DNA of 64,000 bases, taken from positions 3,782,001 through 3,846,000 of the forward strand of contig FSRV01000002.1 of NCBI GenBank assembly GCA_900142905.1, in the 5' to 3' direction. The notes under the pieces are model-generated. The model made no database searches. It had not been told where the DNA came from and saw only the letters and a program-made list of their open reading frames with translations. This DNA comes from Burkholderia sp. GAS332. Lineage in GTDB: Bacteria > Pseudomonadota > Gammaproteobacteria > Burkholderiales > Burkholderiaceae. Each line of letters opens with the position of its first letter. Within the stretch, counting starts at the first letter, position 1. Below, one piece after another: positions 43,084 through 52,629 of the stretch. Both the position numbers and the translations under genes were made by a program.

Positions 43084-43968
43084 TTAGCTCATCACGCCGG
43101 CAAACTCGGCGCGCAGGTCCTGCAACCTGTCGCGTGCGGTGCTGAGGCGATCGACGAGTTGTGCCGAGGCGCGTGTGATCGGCATACGTGTTTCGTCGGT
43201 CATCGAATGATCGAACGCCAGCATCGCCTTGATCGCGGACGGATTGGGCGCGGCGAACAGCAGACGCAACACGGGCAACAAGCTGGCAAACAGATTGCGC
43301 GCGTCGTGGTCGCGGCCGGTCCGAATCAATTCCTGTACCGCAACCAGAAGGTCCGCGCAAACATGTGCGCTGACCAGAATGCCCCCTGTGCCATCATTGT
43401 TCAGACAGTCGTCCAATGCTTCATCGGTGCCGCATAGCACGTTGATCGGCAGGTCGCGCAGCTTGCTGAAGTGCTCCTTCACGCATTCCTTGATCGCGAC
43501 GATGTTGCTGAACTCGACCAGGCGCGCGACCGTCTCCGGCGCGATCGTCACGCCGGTTCGATGTGGCACGTTGTACAAAACAATCGGCCGCTCGGTAGCG
43601 AGTGCGGCTTGTTCGAAATGCCACTGCACGCCGGCTTGATCTGGACAGACATACGACGGTGGCGACACCAGGTAACCCGCGCAGTCCCAGCGCTCATAGC
43701 GCTGAATATCGTGCAGGACGTCGCGCGTATTGGCGCCGCCGACGCCGATCAGCATCGGCAGACGAGAGCCGATCACATCGGTCAGCGCCTGCAATACAGT
43801 GATGCGTTCGGATTCCTGTAACAAAGCGGCTTCGCCCGTCGTGCTCAAGGCGACAAAACCGCTGATCTCCGTGCTCAGATAGTAGTCAGCGAGGCGCTGC
43901 AACGCGTCGACGTCGACTTCGCCATGACGCAGCGGGGTAACGATGGGTAACCAGATACCTGAGAACAT
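43084..43968 (-). CDS. Dihydrodipicolinate synthase-family aldolase/lyase
   Basis: This is a 294-residue DapA/NAL-family TIM-barrel protein. The Schiff-base lysine is Lys160 (VAIKECVKE), with Tyr132 (VLYNVPHRTG) and the TTGEA loop (42-46) conserved. A true dapA is usually beside bamC in betaproteobacteria; here the neighbour is an unknown 115-residue gene, so this copy may serve another 2-oxo acid. It starts 2 bp after that gene's stop, suggesting an operon. Assignment to DapA itself is uncertain. Confidence 0.85.
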   Translation of the reverse strand: MFSGIWLPIVTPLRHGEVDVDALQRLADYYLSTEISGFVALSTTGEAALLQESERITVLQALTDVIGSRLPMLIGVGGANTRDVLHDIQRYERWDCAGYLVSPPSYVCPDQAGVQWHFEQAALATERPIVLYNVPHRTGVTIAPETVARLVEFSNIVAIKECVKEHFSKLRDLPINVLCGTDEALDDCLNNDGTGGILVSAHVCADLLVAVQELIRTGRDHDARNLFASLLPVLRLLFAAPNPSAIKAMLAFDHSMTDETRMPITRASAQLVDRLSTARDRLQDLRAEFAGVMS

Positions 43969-43970
43969 GA

Positions 43971-44318
43971 TTAGCGCGCCTTTGCGACGGTTTGGCGGCG
44001 CTTCAGTGGTCCGATCAATGCTGCGGGGAGTGTCGAGATCAGCGTATGCAAGGTGAAATCGAGGTCGTCGAGCGCAATGTCGAGTTGCACGCGCACTTCT
44101 TCGCGCACGGCCTCCGTGCTGACGACATAAACGCCGAGTGGGGAATGAAGCAAGGTGCGCAGTTGGGTGCCAGGCAGATCGTGCGGAGGATGAGGCAGGG
44201 TCACCTGCAAGCGGGCGCGGGCCGCGGGGAAAGGAATGACATTGTTGCGTTGGGGCGGGACCGGCGGCACGCTGAGCGGCTGCGTTTCGAAGCTGGTGAT
44301 TGATTGTGTGAGAGCCAT
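43971..44318 (-). CDS. Hypothetical protein, 115 residues, upstream of DapA-like gene
   Basis: It starts at the ATG 44318. The first 45 residues are proline-rich (PLSVPPVPPQRNNVIPFPAA), the rest is helical and acidic-hydrophobic (STEAVREEVRVQLDIALDDLDFTLHTLISTLP). No motif is recognised. Its stop is 2 bp before the DapA-like start, so the two are probably one operon. Function is unknown. Confidence 0.6.
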   Translation of the reverse strand: MALTQSITSFETQPLSVPPVPPQRNNVIPFPAARARLQVTLPHPPHDLPGTQLRTLLHSPLGVYVVSTEAVREEVRVQLDIALDDLDFTLHTLISTLPAALIGPLKRRQTVAKAR

Positions 44319-44513
44319 TTGCTTTGGCGTTCGTTGACGCGATGGTTGATCAAGACAGTTCGAGATTAGACGTCTACGGGTAAACGCAGTGCAAAAATTG
44401 CGGTATCCGCTGAAAAAAACATACGGGTTCGACGCGTCGCTCGAATTGAATCAGGTGCCGTGCTGGCAAATCAACCTTGCGCGGGCTTCAACCCGGTTCA
44501 TACGACGCGCCCA

Positions 44514-44541
44514 TAAAAAAAGGCGAGTCGTGAGACTCGCC
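44514..44541 (-). terminator. Intrinsic terminator for the 44616-44990 gene
   Basis: On the minus strand a perfect 8-bp stem (GGCGAGTC 44541-44534 / GACTCGCC 44529-44522) with a 4-nt loop is followed by TTTTTTT at 44521-44515. It lies about 75 bp after the stop. Confidence 0.9.
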
Positions 44542-44615
44542 CTCCCTGAACGGCAGCGTTCGGCTTCGATTAACTACGCATGCATGGCCGGTGTGTGCCG
44601 AAAACCGATCACGTG

Positions 44616-44990
44616 TTATTGCGTCTTCGTCGTGTCGGTCTTTGCGCCGTCGGCTTTTGCCGGGGCATTGCTGGCCTCTTTCGCGCTCTCCGTTTTGGTC
44701 TTGCCCGCGCTTGCTTCGACAGCGGTCTTCTTGGTGGTCTTATGGATCTTCGCCGTGTGAGCGGCGGAAGCCTTTTTCACATGCGCCTTCTTCGTCGCGG
44801 CTTTGGTCGGCGCTTTCGTCGTGGCGGCGCCTTCGTCCGTGGCGCCGGTCTGCACGGCGGTGCTCGCCTTCAGATTGGCTTGACCGGCGGCTTGCGTTTG
44901 CGCGGGTTGCGGGGCCGACGGCGCTGCGGTTTGTGCAAATGCGGTCGACACGACGAGAGCGGAAGCGAGAGCAGCGAAAAGCGTCTTCAT
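44616..44990 (-). CDS. Secreted lysine/alanine/threonine-rich protein
   Basis: This 124-residue protein begins with a Sec signal (MKTLFAALASALVVSTAFAQ), cleaved after AFA. The mature chain has almost no hydrophobic or aromatic residues: it consists of repeated Ala, Thr, Lys and Ser, with AATKKAHVKKASAAHTAKIHKTTKK in parts, like a histone H1 tail. It is probably disordered, periplasmic or secreted, and may bind anionic polymers. A clear terminator follows. Function unknown. Confidence 0.65.
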   Translation of the reverse strand: MKTLFAALASALVVSTAFAQTAAPSAPQPAQTQAAGQANLKASTAVQTGATDEGAATTKAPTKAATKKAHVKKASAAHTAKIHKTTKKTAVEASAGKTKTESAKEASNAPAKADGAKTDTTKTQ

Positions 44991-45186
44991 GATGTAACTC
45001 CAGGTTAAACCGGTTGTTCTTTGTGTCGCGGCTGAAATGTTTCAGCGCTGCCGGTTTAACGTTGGCCGGAAGACAGCAGTTGACGGCGCTCTGGTGACAA
45101 AACGTAACGGCGGATACATATTGCCGTGTGCCGTTCAGCCGCCGTCACCGGCGTCGGGCTGAAGCGGCACACACGTAAAAGCAGGA

Positions 45187-46584
45187 TCAACGGCGATTGC
45201 CGAGTACCTTCTGCGCAGTGGCATCGACGGCTTGCCGCATCTTGTCGACCAGTTCGTCGATCTGCGCGTGGTCGATCACGAGCGGCGGGGCGACGATCAG
45301 CCGGCCGTTCGTCGAGCGTACGATGGCGCCCAGTTCGAAGCCGACAGTCCGGCTATGCCAGGTCAACTCGGCTTCGTCGGTAAAGCGCTCGCGCGTGGAC
45401 TTGTTCTTCGCGAACTGGATCGCGGCCACCGCGCCCACGCCCTGGATCTCGCCGATCAAGGGGTGATCGGCGAATGCGTCACGCAATGCCTTCTGCAGAT
45501 ACGGACCGGTATCGTTCTTCGTGCGCTCGACGAGACGGTCTTTCACGAGCACATCGAGATTGGCCAGCGCGACCGCCGCCGCGACCGGGTGACCTGAATA
45601 GGTCAGTCCGTGCGCGTAGACCCCGCCTTGTTCGACCAGTGCCTCGCCGACCTGCCGGCTCATCACGAGACCGCCCATCGGCACGTAGCCCGACGTCAGA
45701 CCCTTCGCAATACAAATTAGATCGGGCTCGAAGCCGAAATGCCGATGCGCGAACCACTCGCCGGTGCGCCCGAAACCGCCAATCACTTCGTCCGCGCACA
45801 ACAGCACGTCGTACTGACGGCAAATGCGCTGGATTTCCTGCCAGTAGCCGTCCGGCGGAAAGATCATGCCGCCCGCCCCTTGGAATGGCTCGGCGACAAA
45901 GGCGCCGACCCGGTCCGCGCCAAGTTCGAGAATCTTCTTTTCGAGCGACAACGCGGCCTGCTTGCCGAATGCCTCCGGGCTCAGATCGCCACCGTTTGCG
46001 TACCAGTAGGGTTCGTCGACATGCGTCACGTTCGGAATCGGCAGATCGCCCATCTCATGCATGAACGCCATGCCGCCCAGCGACGCGCTGCCGACGGTCG
46101 ACCCGTGATAGCCATTGATTCGCCCGATCAATACCTTCTTACCGGGCTTGCCCTGGATGTCCCAATAGCGCCGCACCGTACGAATGAGGACTTCATTCGC
46201 CTCAGAGCCTGAATTCGTGTACACGACATGACTAAAACGATCGCCCAGCAGCGAGAACAGTCGTTCCGACAATTCGATCACGGCGGGATGCGTAGTGTGA
46301 AAGAACATGTTGTAGTACGACAGTTCCTTCATTTGCCGCGACGCGGCGTCGATCAGTTCCTGACGGCCGTAACCGACGTTGGTGCACCAGAGGCCGGACA
46401 TGCCGTCGATGTAACGGTTGCCGTCGTTATCCCAGAGATAGACACCTTCGCCTCGCACCATCACGCGCGGCCCTTCGCTGTTCAGGACTTTCTGATCGAC
46501 GAAGGCATGCAGGTGATGGGCTGCATCGCTTTGTTGGTAATCACGGGTGGCGCGGTGCGGGAAGTTAGGAGCGTTCATGTTCAA
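45187..46584 (-). CDS. spuC: Polyamine (putrescine-pyruvate) aminotransferase, SpuC-like
   Basis: A 465-residue class III PLP aminotransferase. Lys294 (CIAKGLTSGYVPMGG) holds PLP; GSEANEV, NGYHGSTVGSASLGG and LLCADEVIGGFGRTG (Asp265) are PLP and substrate sites. The residues around 60-95 (GLWCTNVGYGRQEL, YYNMFFHTTHP) match aspartate-aminotransferase-family SpuC. It moves the amino group of putrescine or of other diamines to pyruvate. It lies downstream of the aldehyde dehydrogenase on the same strand, 118 bp apart, and belongs to the polyamine module. Confidence 0.9.
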   Translation of the reverse strand: MNMNAPNFPHRATRDYQQSDAAHHLHAFVDQKVLNSEGPRVMVRGEGVYLWDNDGNRYIDGMSGLWCTNVGYGRQELIDAASRQMKELSYYNMFFHTTHPAVIELSERLFSLLGDRFSHVVYTNSGSEANEVLIRTVRRYWDIQGKPGKKVLIGRINGYHGSTVGSASLGGMAFMHEMGDLPIPNVTHVDEPYWYANGGDLSPEAFGKQAALSLEKKILELGADRVGAFVAEPFQGAGGMIFPPDGYWQEIQRICRQYDVLLCADEVIGGFGRTGEWFAHRHFGFEPDLICIAKGLTSGYVPMGGLVMSRQVGEALVEQGGVYAHGLTYSGHPVAAAVALANLDVLVKDRLVERTKNDTGPYLQKALRDAFADHPLIGEIQGVGAVAAIQFAKNKSTRERFTDEAELTWHSRTVGFELGAIVRSTNGRLIVAPPLVIDHAQIDELVDKMRQAVDATAQKVLGNRR

Positions 46585-46702
46585 GGTTCCAGTTGTGTAA
46601 CGGACGGATGTGGCCTTTCACGTCCCGGTGCGGCGAGTCGCACGCACGCAGGCTGTACTCTCAGGCTCATTGCAGATTGATTTCAGACGTTGGAGCGCCG
46701 GA

Positions 46703-48208
46703 TCAGTAGCTGATCCACGTCGTTTTTAGCCCCGTGTATTTGTCGAGTGCGTGCAACGACAGATCGCGCCCGAACCCGGATTGACGGAAACCGCCAAACG
46801 GGGTTTGCGCGCTCAGTGCGTCGACGGTGTTGACGGAAACCGTGCCGGCACGCAAGCGTGACGCCACGCGATGCGCGCGTGACAGGCCACCCGTCCAGAC
46901 CGACGCGGCGAGTCCATAAATCGAATCGTTGGCGAGCGCGATTGCTTCGTCTTCGGTGTCGAATGTGAGAACCGACAGCACCGGTCCAAAAATTTCCTCG
47001 CGCGCAATCGGATCGCTTGCGTTCACATCGACAAAGATGGTCGGCTCGATGAAATACCCCTTGCCGTCGACAAGCCGTGTTCCGCCGCCGGTCGCCAGCG
47101 TCGAACTGGTGCGCCCGCGTGCGATCCATTCTTTTACCCGCTCAAACTGCGTACGGTCGACGATTGCGCCCATGCCGCTGGCCGGATCAAGCGGGTCGCC
47201 GGGCATGAAGTCGCGCGAATGGGCAATCAGGCGATCGACAAACTCATCATGGATCGAGCGATGCACCAGCAGTCGTGAATTAGCCGAGCACACTTCACCC
47301 TGATTGAAGAAGATGCCGAAGCATGCTTTGCGGGCCGCTAGATCGAGATCGTCCGCGTCTTCGAAAACCAGATTCGGACTCTTACCGCCGCATTCGAGCC
47401 AAACCTGCTTCATATTCGATTGCGCGGCGTACTCGAGAAACTTCTTGCCGACGGCCGTCGATCCCGTAAACGCCAGGACATCAACGTCCGGATGCAATCC
47501 GAGCGCCCGTCCTGCGGTCTCGCCGAAGCCGGGTACGACGTTCAGCACGCCCGGCGGCAGTCCAGCCTCGAGCGCGAGTTCGGCAAGACGCAGAGCGGAC
47601 AGCGGCGATTGCTCCGCGGGTTTCAGCACGACGCTATTGCCTGCTGCAAGGGCAGGGGCAATTTTCCAGGCCACCATATCGAGCGGGAAATTCCACGGCA
47701 CGACCGCGCCGACCACGCCGAGTGGCTCGCGTGTGACAACGGCGAGATTGCCTGGATCGGTCGACGCGACCTCGCCGTTCACTTTATCGATCGCTTCGCC
47801 GTACCAGCAGAACAGGCTGCTTGCGGCCGGCACGTCGATGTCGAAGGCGTCGGCCACGCGTTTGCCCATGTTGAGCGAATCGAGCAGGGCGAGCTCCGCA
47901 CCGTGGGACGCAATCAATGCACCTAACCGACACAGGACACGCTTGCGTTCCGCCGGCGGACAACGCGACCAGTGCCCTGCATCGAACGCGGCGCGGGCCG
48001 CACGAACGGCGTCGTTAACCTCGGCCATGCCACAGGATGCAACGTTGGCAATCACCGTCTCGGTTGCCGGATTGATTGCATGGAAAGTCTTGCCGTCTTG
48101 AGCGTCCGTGAAGCGACCGTCAATGTGTGCCTGCGCGCGCGGAAGAACTTCTGCGGCCAGTCGCCGCCAGTCCGCATGGGTGTGGATATCAGCTGAAGAA
48201 TGACTCAA
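46703..48208 (-). CDS. puuC: Aldehyde dehydrogenase, PuuC-like
   Basis: The likely start is the TTG at 48208, preceded by CGGAG, giving 501 residues; an ATG at 48262 is further upstream. The fold is NAD(P)-dependent aldehyde dehydrogenase: Asn in PWNFPLDMVAWK, Glu272 in LECGGKSPN, catalytic Cys307 in NQGEVCSANSR. In this setting it should oxidise gamma-glutamyl-gamma-aminobutyraldehyde or aminobutyraldehyde. It is divergent from puuA and upstream of spuC. Confidence 0.88.
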   Translation of the reverse strand: MSHSSADIHTHADWRRLAAEVLPRAQAHIDGRFTDAQDGKTFHAINPATETVIANVASCGMAEVNDAVRAARAAFDAGHWSRCPPAERKRVLCRLGALIASHGAELALLDSLNMGKRVADAFDIDVPAASSLFCWYGEAIDKVNGEVASTDPGNLAVVTREPLGVVGAVVPWNFPLDMVAWKIAPALAAGNSVVLKPAEQSPLSALRLAELALEAGLPPGVLNVVPGFGETAGRALGLHPDVDVLAFTGSTAVGKKFLEYAAQSNMKQVWLECGGKSPNLVFEDADDLDLAARKACFGIFFNQGEVCSANSRLLVHRSIHDEFVDRLIAHSRDFMPGDPLDPASGMGAIVDRTQFERVKEWIARGRTSSTLATGGGTRLVDGKGYFIEPTIFVDVNASDPIAREEIFGPVLSVLTFDTEDEAIALANDSIYGLAASVWTGGLSRAHRVASRLRAGTVSVNTVDALSAQTPFGGFRQSGFGRDLSLHALDKYTGLKTTWISY

Positions 48209-48662
48209 GGAATAACTCCGGTCTGGCGATGGGCAGGCTGACCTGCCCATCTCGTGTATCAATGATCGAGACAGCTACTGCTCTAGCACCTTACTGTCGA
48301 CCAACAAAAAGGGATCGAAAAGAACAGATTTGCTCTTCATTGCATCTGTTTTTCCTATCCATTTTCAGAGTTGCATTTCTTTCTGATCTCTTTCAAGGTT
48401 TCGTTGCTCGAGCGCCGGAACAGATTGTCAACCGGCTACTAATAGGCGGGAAGGAACGAGCCGTTTTTGCATCTTAAAAAACTATCCATAAGGTAGGAAA
48501 ACTATTTTTATTCAATAAATGCGCGATGCTACGCTCCATCCGTCGTTCGCCGCAGAGCCCTTGCATCTAGGGGCTTTTCGGTACCAGGAACGCCATGTTG
48601 TATGAGACGCACGCACAGAAGACGTTGTGCGTAGCGCCGGTTGGGTGGACGGATAAAGAGCT
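48209..48662. promoter_or_regulatory. Divergent polyamine control region
   Basis: 454 bp separate the divergent puuC and puuA. The middle (48350-48540) is AT-rich. No operator was recognised and no local regulator gene is present in the module, so control comes from elsewhere. Confidence 0.5.
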
Positions 48663-49997
48663 ATGAACGAGATCGACGAATTCCTGAAGAAGAACCGCGT
48701 CACCGAGATCGAAGCGATCATTCCGGATATGGCCGGGATCGCACGCGGCAAGATCATTCCGCGCAGCAAGTTCGAATCCGGCGAGTCCATGCGCTTGCCG
48801 CAAGCGGTGATGATCCAGACCGTCACGGGGGACTATCCGGAAGACGGCACGCTCACCGGCGTCACCGACCCGGATATGGTGTGCGTTCCCGACGCCAGCA
48901 CCATCCGCATGATTCCGTGGGCCGTCGACCCGACCGCCCAGGTCATTCACGATTGCGTTCACTTCGACGGCACGCCCGTCGCGATCTCGCCGCGCCGTGT
49001 GCTGCGCCGCGTGCTCGAACTCTACAAGGCCAAGGGCTGGAAGCCGGTCATCGCGCCCGAGCTCGAGTTCTACCTGGTCGACATGAACAAGGACCCGGAT
49101 CTGCCGCTGCAACCGCCGATCGGCCGTACGGGCCGTCCGGAGACCGGCCGTCAGGCGTACTCGATCGAGGCCGTCAACGAGTTCGACCCGCTGTTTGAAG
49201 ACATCTATGAATACTGCGAGGTGCAGGAACTGGAAGTCGACACGCTGATTCACGAAGTCGGCGCCGCGCAGATGGAGATCAACTTCATGCACGGCGATCC
49301 GCTGAAGCTTGCCGACAGCGTGTTCCTGTTCAAGCGCACGGTGCGTGAAGCCGCGCTGCGCCACAAGATGTACGCGACCTTCATGGCCAAGCCGATGGAA
49401 GGCGAACCGGGCTCGGCCATGCACATGCACCAGAGCCTCGTTGACGAGGAAACCGGCCACAACCTGTTCACCGGCGCGGATGGCAAGCCGACTTCGCTCT
49501 TCACCGGCTATATCGCCGGCCTGCAGAAATACACGCCGGCGCTGATGCCGATCTTCGCACCGTACATCAACTCGTATCGCCGCCTGTCGCGCTTCATGGC
49601 CGCGCCGATCAATGTTGCATGGGGCTACGACAACCGGACCGTGGGTTTCCGGATTCCGCATTCGGGCCCGGCCGCGCGCCGTATCGAGAACCGCATTCCG
49701 GGCGTGGACTGCAATCCGTATCTGGCGATCGCAGCGACCCTGGCTGCAGGCTATCTCGGCATGACGCAAAAGCTCAAAGCCACCGAGCCGCTGCTCAGCG
49801 ACGGTTATGAATTGCCGTACCAGTTGCCGCGCAACCTCGAAGAGGGTCTGACGTTGATGGGCGCATGCGAGCCGATCGCCGAAGTACTCGGCGAGAAATT
49901 CGTCAAGGCCTACCTCGCACTGAAAGAAACCGAATACGAAGCGTTTTTCCGCGTGATCAGCTCGTGGGAACGCCGGCATTTGCTGCTGCACGTTTGA
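48663..49997 (+). CDS. puuA: Gamma-glutamylpolyamine synthetase, glutamine synthetase family
   Basis: The 444-residue protein has the glutamine-synthetase fold: the beta-grasp N-terminus (EAIIPDMAGIARGKIIP) and ATP/metal segments (EFYLVDMN, QMEINFMHGD, PGSAMHMHQSLVDEETG, IAYINSYRRLSRFMAAPINVAWGYDNRTVGFRIP in pieces). In this cluster it should join glutamate to putrescine or to another polyamine. It follows the divergent region and precedes the ABC importer with 97 bp between them. Confidence 0.9.
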   Translation: MNEIDEFLKKNRVTEIEAIIPDMAGIARGKIIPRSKFESGESMRLPQAVMIQTVTGDYPEDGTLTGVTDPDMVCVPDASTIRMIPWAVDPTAQVIHDCVHFDGTPVAISPRRVLRRVLELYKAKGWKPVIAPELEFYLVDMNKDPDLPLQPPIGRTGRPETGRQAYSIEAVNEFDPLFEDIYEYCEVQELEVDTLIHEVGAAQMEINFMHGDPLKLADSVFLFKRTVREAALRHKMYATFMAKPMEGEPGSAMHMHQSLVDEETGHNLFTGADGKPTSLFTGYIAGLQKYTPALMPIFAPYINSYRRLSRFMAAPINVAWGYDNRTVGFRIPHSGPAARRIENRIPGVDCNPYLAIAATLAAGYLGMTQKLKATEPLLSDGYELPYQLPRNLEEGLTLMGACEPIAEVLGEKFVKAYLALKETEYEAFFRVISSWERRHLLLHV

Positions 49998-50094
49998 GAG
50001 CACTCCGCCATCCAGCTTTTCTCAACGCCAATTTCATCCGGCGAGAGCACCGACAGACGCTCGCACCGGCTTCTTTATTTACTAGGGGAACATC

Positions 50095-51228
50095 ATGAGC
50101 GCTTGTCATTCTGGACGTCATCTTCGCCATGCAGCCGCGGGGGCCGCGCTACTCGCCTTTACGAGTTTGGCAGCGCTGTCGGTCACGCCGGCGCAGGCGG
50201 CCGACACGGAACTGAATGTCTACAACTGGTCGGACTATATCGCCAAGGACACGATTCCGAACTTCGAGAAGCAGGACGGCATCAAGGTCAAGTACGACAA
50301 CTACGACAGCGACGACACGCTACAGGCCAAACTGCTCGCAGGCAGTTCCGGTTACGACATCGTGGTACCGACGTCGAACTATATGGCGAAGCAGATTCAG
50401 GCCGGCGTGTACCAGAAGCTCGACAAGTCGAAACTCCCTAATTTGGCCAACCTGGATCCCACTTTGATGAAAATCATTAGTGAGGCTGATCCGGGCAACC
50501 AGTACGGCGCGCCCTACGCATACGGCACCGACGGCATCGGCTACAACGTGCAGGCCGTCCAGAAAGCGCTGGGTGCGGATGCGCCGGTTGACAGTTGGGC
50601 ACTGGTGCTTGATCCGCAGTACCTCTCCAAGTTGAAGAGTTGCGGCGTGTCGTTCCTCGATCAGCCCGTCGACGTGTTCGCCGCCACGTTGCAATACCTG
50701 CACAAGGACCCGAACAGCACCAGTCCGGCCGACTACCAGGCCGCCTTCGACGTGCTGAAGAAGGTTCGTCCGTACATCACACAGTTCAACTCGTCGGGCT
50801 ACATCAACGACCTTGCGAACAACGACATTTGCGTCACGCTCGGCTGGTCGGGCGACGTCGGCATCGCACACCGCCGTGCGGAGGAAGCGAAGCGTTCATA
50901 CGACATCAAGTTCAACAACATGAAGGAAGGTGGCCTGGTGTGGTTCGACATGATGGTGATTCCGAAGGATGCGCCGCATCCGGAAGCGGCGCTCGCGTGG
51001 ATCAACTACATCGAGGACCCGAAAGTTAACGCGGCCATTACTAACGAGGTCTTCTATCCGACCGCCAATGTCCCCGCGCGCCAGTTCGTCACGCCGGCTG
51101 TGTTGCATGACCAGGGTGTGTACCCGGCGGTGGATGTGCTGAAGAAGATGACGCTTATGAAGCCGCTGCCCACTGACATCCTACGGCTTGAAAACCGTCT
51201 TTGGGCTCAGCTTAAAACCGGCCATTAA
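50095..51228 (+). CDS. potF: Polyamine ABC transporter substrate-binding protein
   Basis: This has 377 residues. The N-terminus is a Sec signal ending PAQAAD. The chain (TELNVYNWSDYIAKDTIPNFEKQ, GYDIVVPTSNYMAKQ, YGTDGIGYN, GWSGDVGIAHRRAEE) matches PotF/SpuD-type putrescine or spermidine binders. It starts the importer genes; the ATPase follows after 237 bp, a gap that often holds processing or attenuation sites in such operons. Confidence 0.92.
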   Translation: MSACHSGRHLRHAAAGAALLAFTSLAALSVTPAQAADTELNVYNWSDYIAKDTIPNFEKQDGIKVKYDNYDSDDTLQAKLLAGSSGYDIVVPTSNYMAKQIQAGVYQKLDKSKLPNLANLDPTLMKIISEADPGNQYGAPYAYGTDGIGYNVQAVQKALGADAPVDSWALVLDPQYLSKLKSCGVSFLDQPVDVFAATLQYLHKDPNSTSPADYQAAFDVLKKVRPYITQFNSSGYINDLANNDICVTLGWSGDVGIAHRRAEEAKRSYDIKFNNMKEGGLVWFDMMVIPKDAPHPEAALAWINYIEDPKVNAAITNEVFYPTANVPARQFVTPAVLHDQGVYPAVDVLKKMTLMKPLPTDILRLENRLWAQLKTGH

Positions 51229-51465
51229 ACCCTCTAAACCCGCTAAACCGTTATGCACGGTCAACCAGCTCATAGCACCCTTCGCGGCAGGAGTCGCGTG
51301 ACCCCTGCCCAACTGAAATAAGCAGCACGGTAGTCAGCCTGCGCGCTTTAAGGCTCCCACCTGCGCGCAGTCCCATGTTTCCCGATCGCAGCGCATTTTG
51401 CGAGCCGCTTCCCGCGCCTCGTATGGAGACACTTGCGCCCGCGATCCGCAAGGAATGGTTACATC

Positions 51466-52629
51466 ATGAACTCGACGACCTTAAAAAGCGCGGCCGGCGT
51501 CGCCCAGATGGCCCGCCCCGCACCGACGACAAAGTCGAAATCGGACGAATTCGTTCGCATCGAAAATGTCGTAAAAAAATTCGGCGACAGCACCGCTGTC
51601 AATAACGTCAACCTGAACATCGCGAAGAACGAACTGTTCGCGCTGCTCGGCAGTTCGGGCTGCGGCAAGTCCACACTTCTGCGCATGCTCGCCGGACTGG
51701 AAACGGTCACCTCCGGGCGCATCTTCGTCGACGGCGAAGATCTCGCTGCGATGCCGCCGTACAAACGGCCGGTCAACATGATGTTCCAGTCGTATGCGCT
51801 GTTCCCGCACATGACGGTGGAAGCGAATATCGCCTTCGGCCTCAAGCAGGAAGGCACGCCGAAGAACGAGATCAAGGAACGCGTCGGCGATGCGCTCAAT
51901 CTCGTGCAGATGAGCAAGTATGCGCAGCGCAAACCGCATCAGCTCTCTGGCGGCCAGCAGCAGCGTGTGGCGCTGGCCCGCTCGCTCGTCAAGCGCCCCA
52001 AGTTGCTGCTGCTCGACGAACCGATGTCCGCGCTCGACAAGCAGATCCGCCAGAAAACGCAGCTTGAACTGGTCAACATCATCGAGAAAGTCGACGTGAC
52101 TTGCGTGATGGTCACCCACGATCAGGAAGAAGCGATGACGATGGCAGGCCGCATCGCGGTCATGAGCGAAGGCCACATCGTGCAGATCGGCTCGCCCAGC
52201 CAGGTGTACGAGTTTCCGAATAGCCGCTTCTCGGCCGAGTTCATCGGTTCGACCAATCTGTTCGAAGGCACGCTGGTCGAAGACGAACCTGACCATATCT
52301 TCGTCGAAAGCGAAGACCTCGAAGCACGCATGTATGTGAGCCATGGCATTACCGGCCCGCTCGGCATGCAGCTCGGCATCTCGGTGCGTCCGGAGCGCGT
52401 GAAGGTGTCGCTCGAAAAGCCATCCACGCCGCACAACTGGGCGCGCGGCGTGGTCTCGGATGTCGCCTACATGGGTAGCTATTCGCTGTATCACGTGCGT
52501 CTGCCGAGTGGCAAGACCGTTGTGTCGAATCTCTCCAGCTCGCACCTGATGAGCGAAGGTGCGCCCGCCTACAACGATGACGTGTTCATCTACTGGTCGC
52601 CGTCGAGCGGCGTGGTGCTGACGCAATGA
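51466..52629 (+). CDS. potG: Polyamine ABC transporter ATP-binding protein
   Basis: The 387-residue ATPase has Walker A GSSGCGKST (62-70), signature LSGGQQQR and Walker B LLLLDEP. The C-terminal TOBE domain (VRPERVKVS) is typical of polyamine and iron importers. It powers the uptake of polyamines with the two permeases that follow, each overlapping by 4 bp (ATGA). An upstream ORF start at 51433 is not preferred. Confidence 0.95.
   Translation: MNSTTLKSAAGVAQMARPAPTTKSKSDEFVRIENVVKKFGDSTAVNNVNLNIAKNELFALLGSSGCGKSTLLRMLAGLETVTSGRIFVDGEDLAAMPPYKRPVNMMFQSYALFPHMTVEANIAFGLKQEGTPKNEIKERVGDALNLVQMSKYAQRKPHQLSGGQQQRVALARSLVKRPKLLLLDEPMSALDKQIRQKTQLELVNIIEKVDVTCVMVTHDQEEAMTMAGRIAVMSEGHIVQIGSPSQVYEFPNSRFSAEFIGSTNLFEGTLVEDEPDHIFVESEDLEARMYVSHGITGPLGMQLGISVRPERVKVSLEKPSTPHNWARGVVSDVAYMGSYSLYHVRLPSGKTVVSNLSSSHLMSEGAPAYNDDVFIYWSPSSGVVLTQ

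Noticed and set aside
44230..44420. Possible promoter or riboswitch upstream of the 43971-44318 gene
   Set aside because: No conserved aptamer-like pairing or -35/-10 pair could be identified by eye.
48567..50003. 478-codon frame antisense to puuA
   Set aside because: The glutamine-synthetase family protein on the plus strand accounts for the sequence; the antisense product is His/Arg/Val-rich and unlike a protein family.
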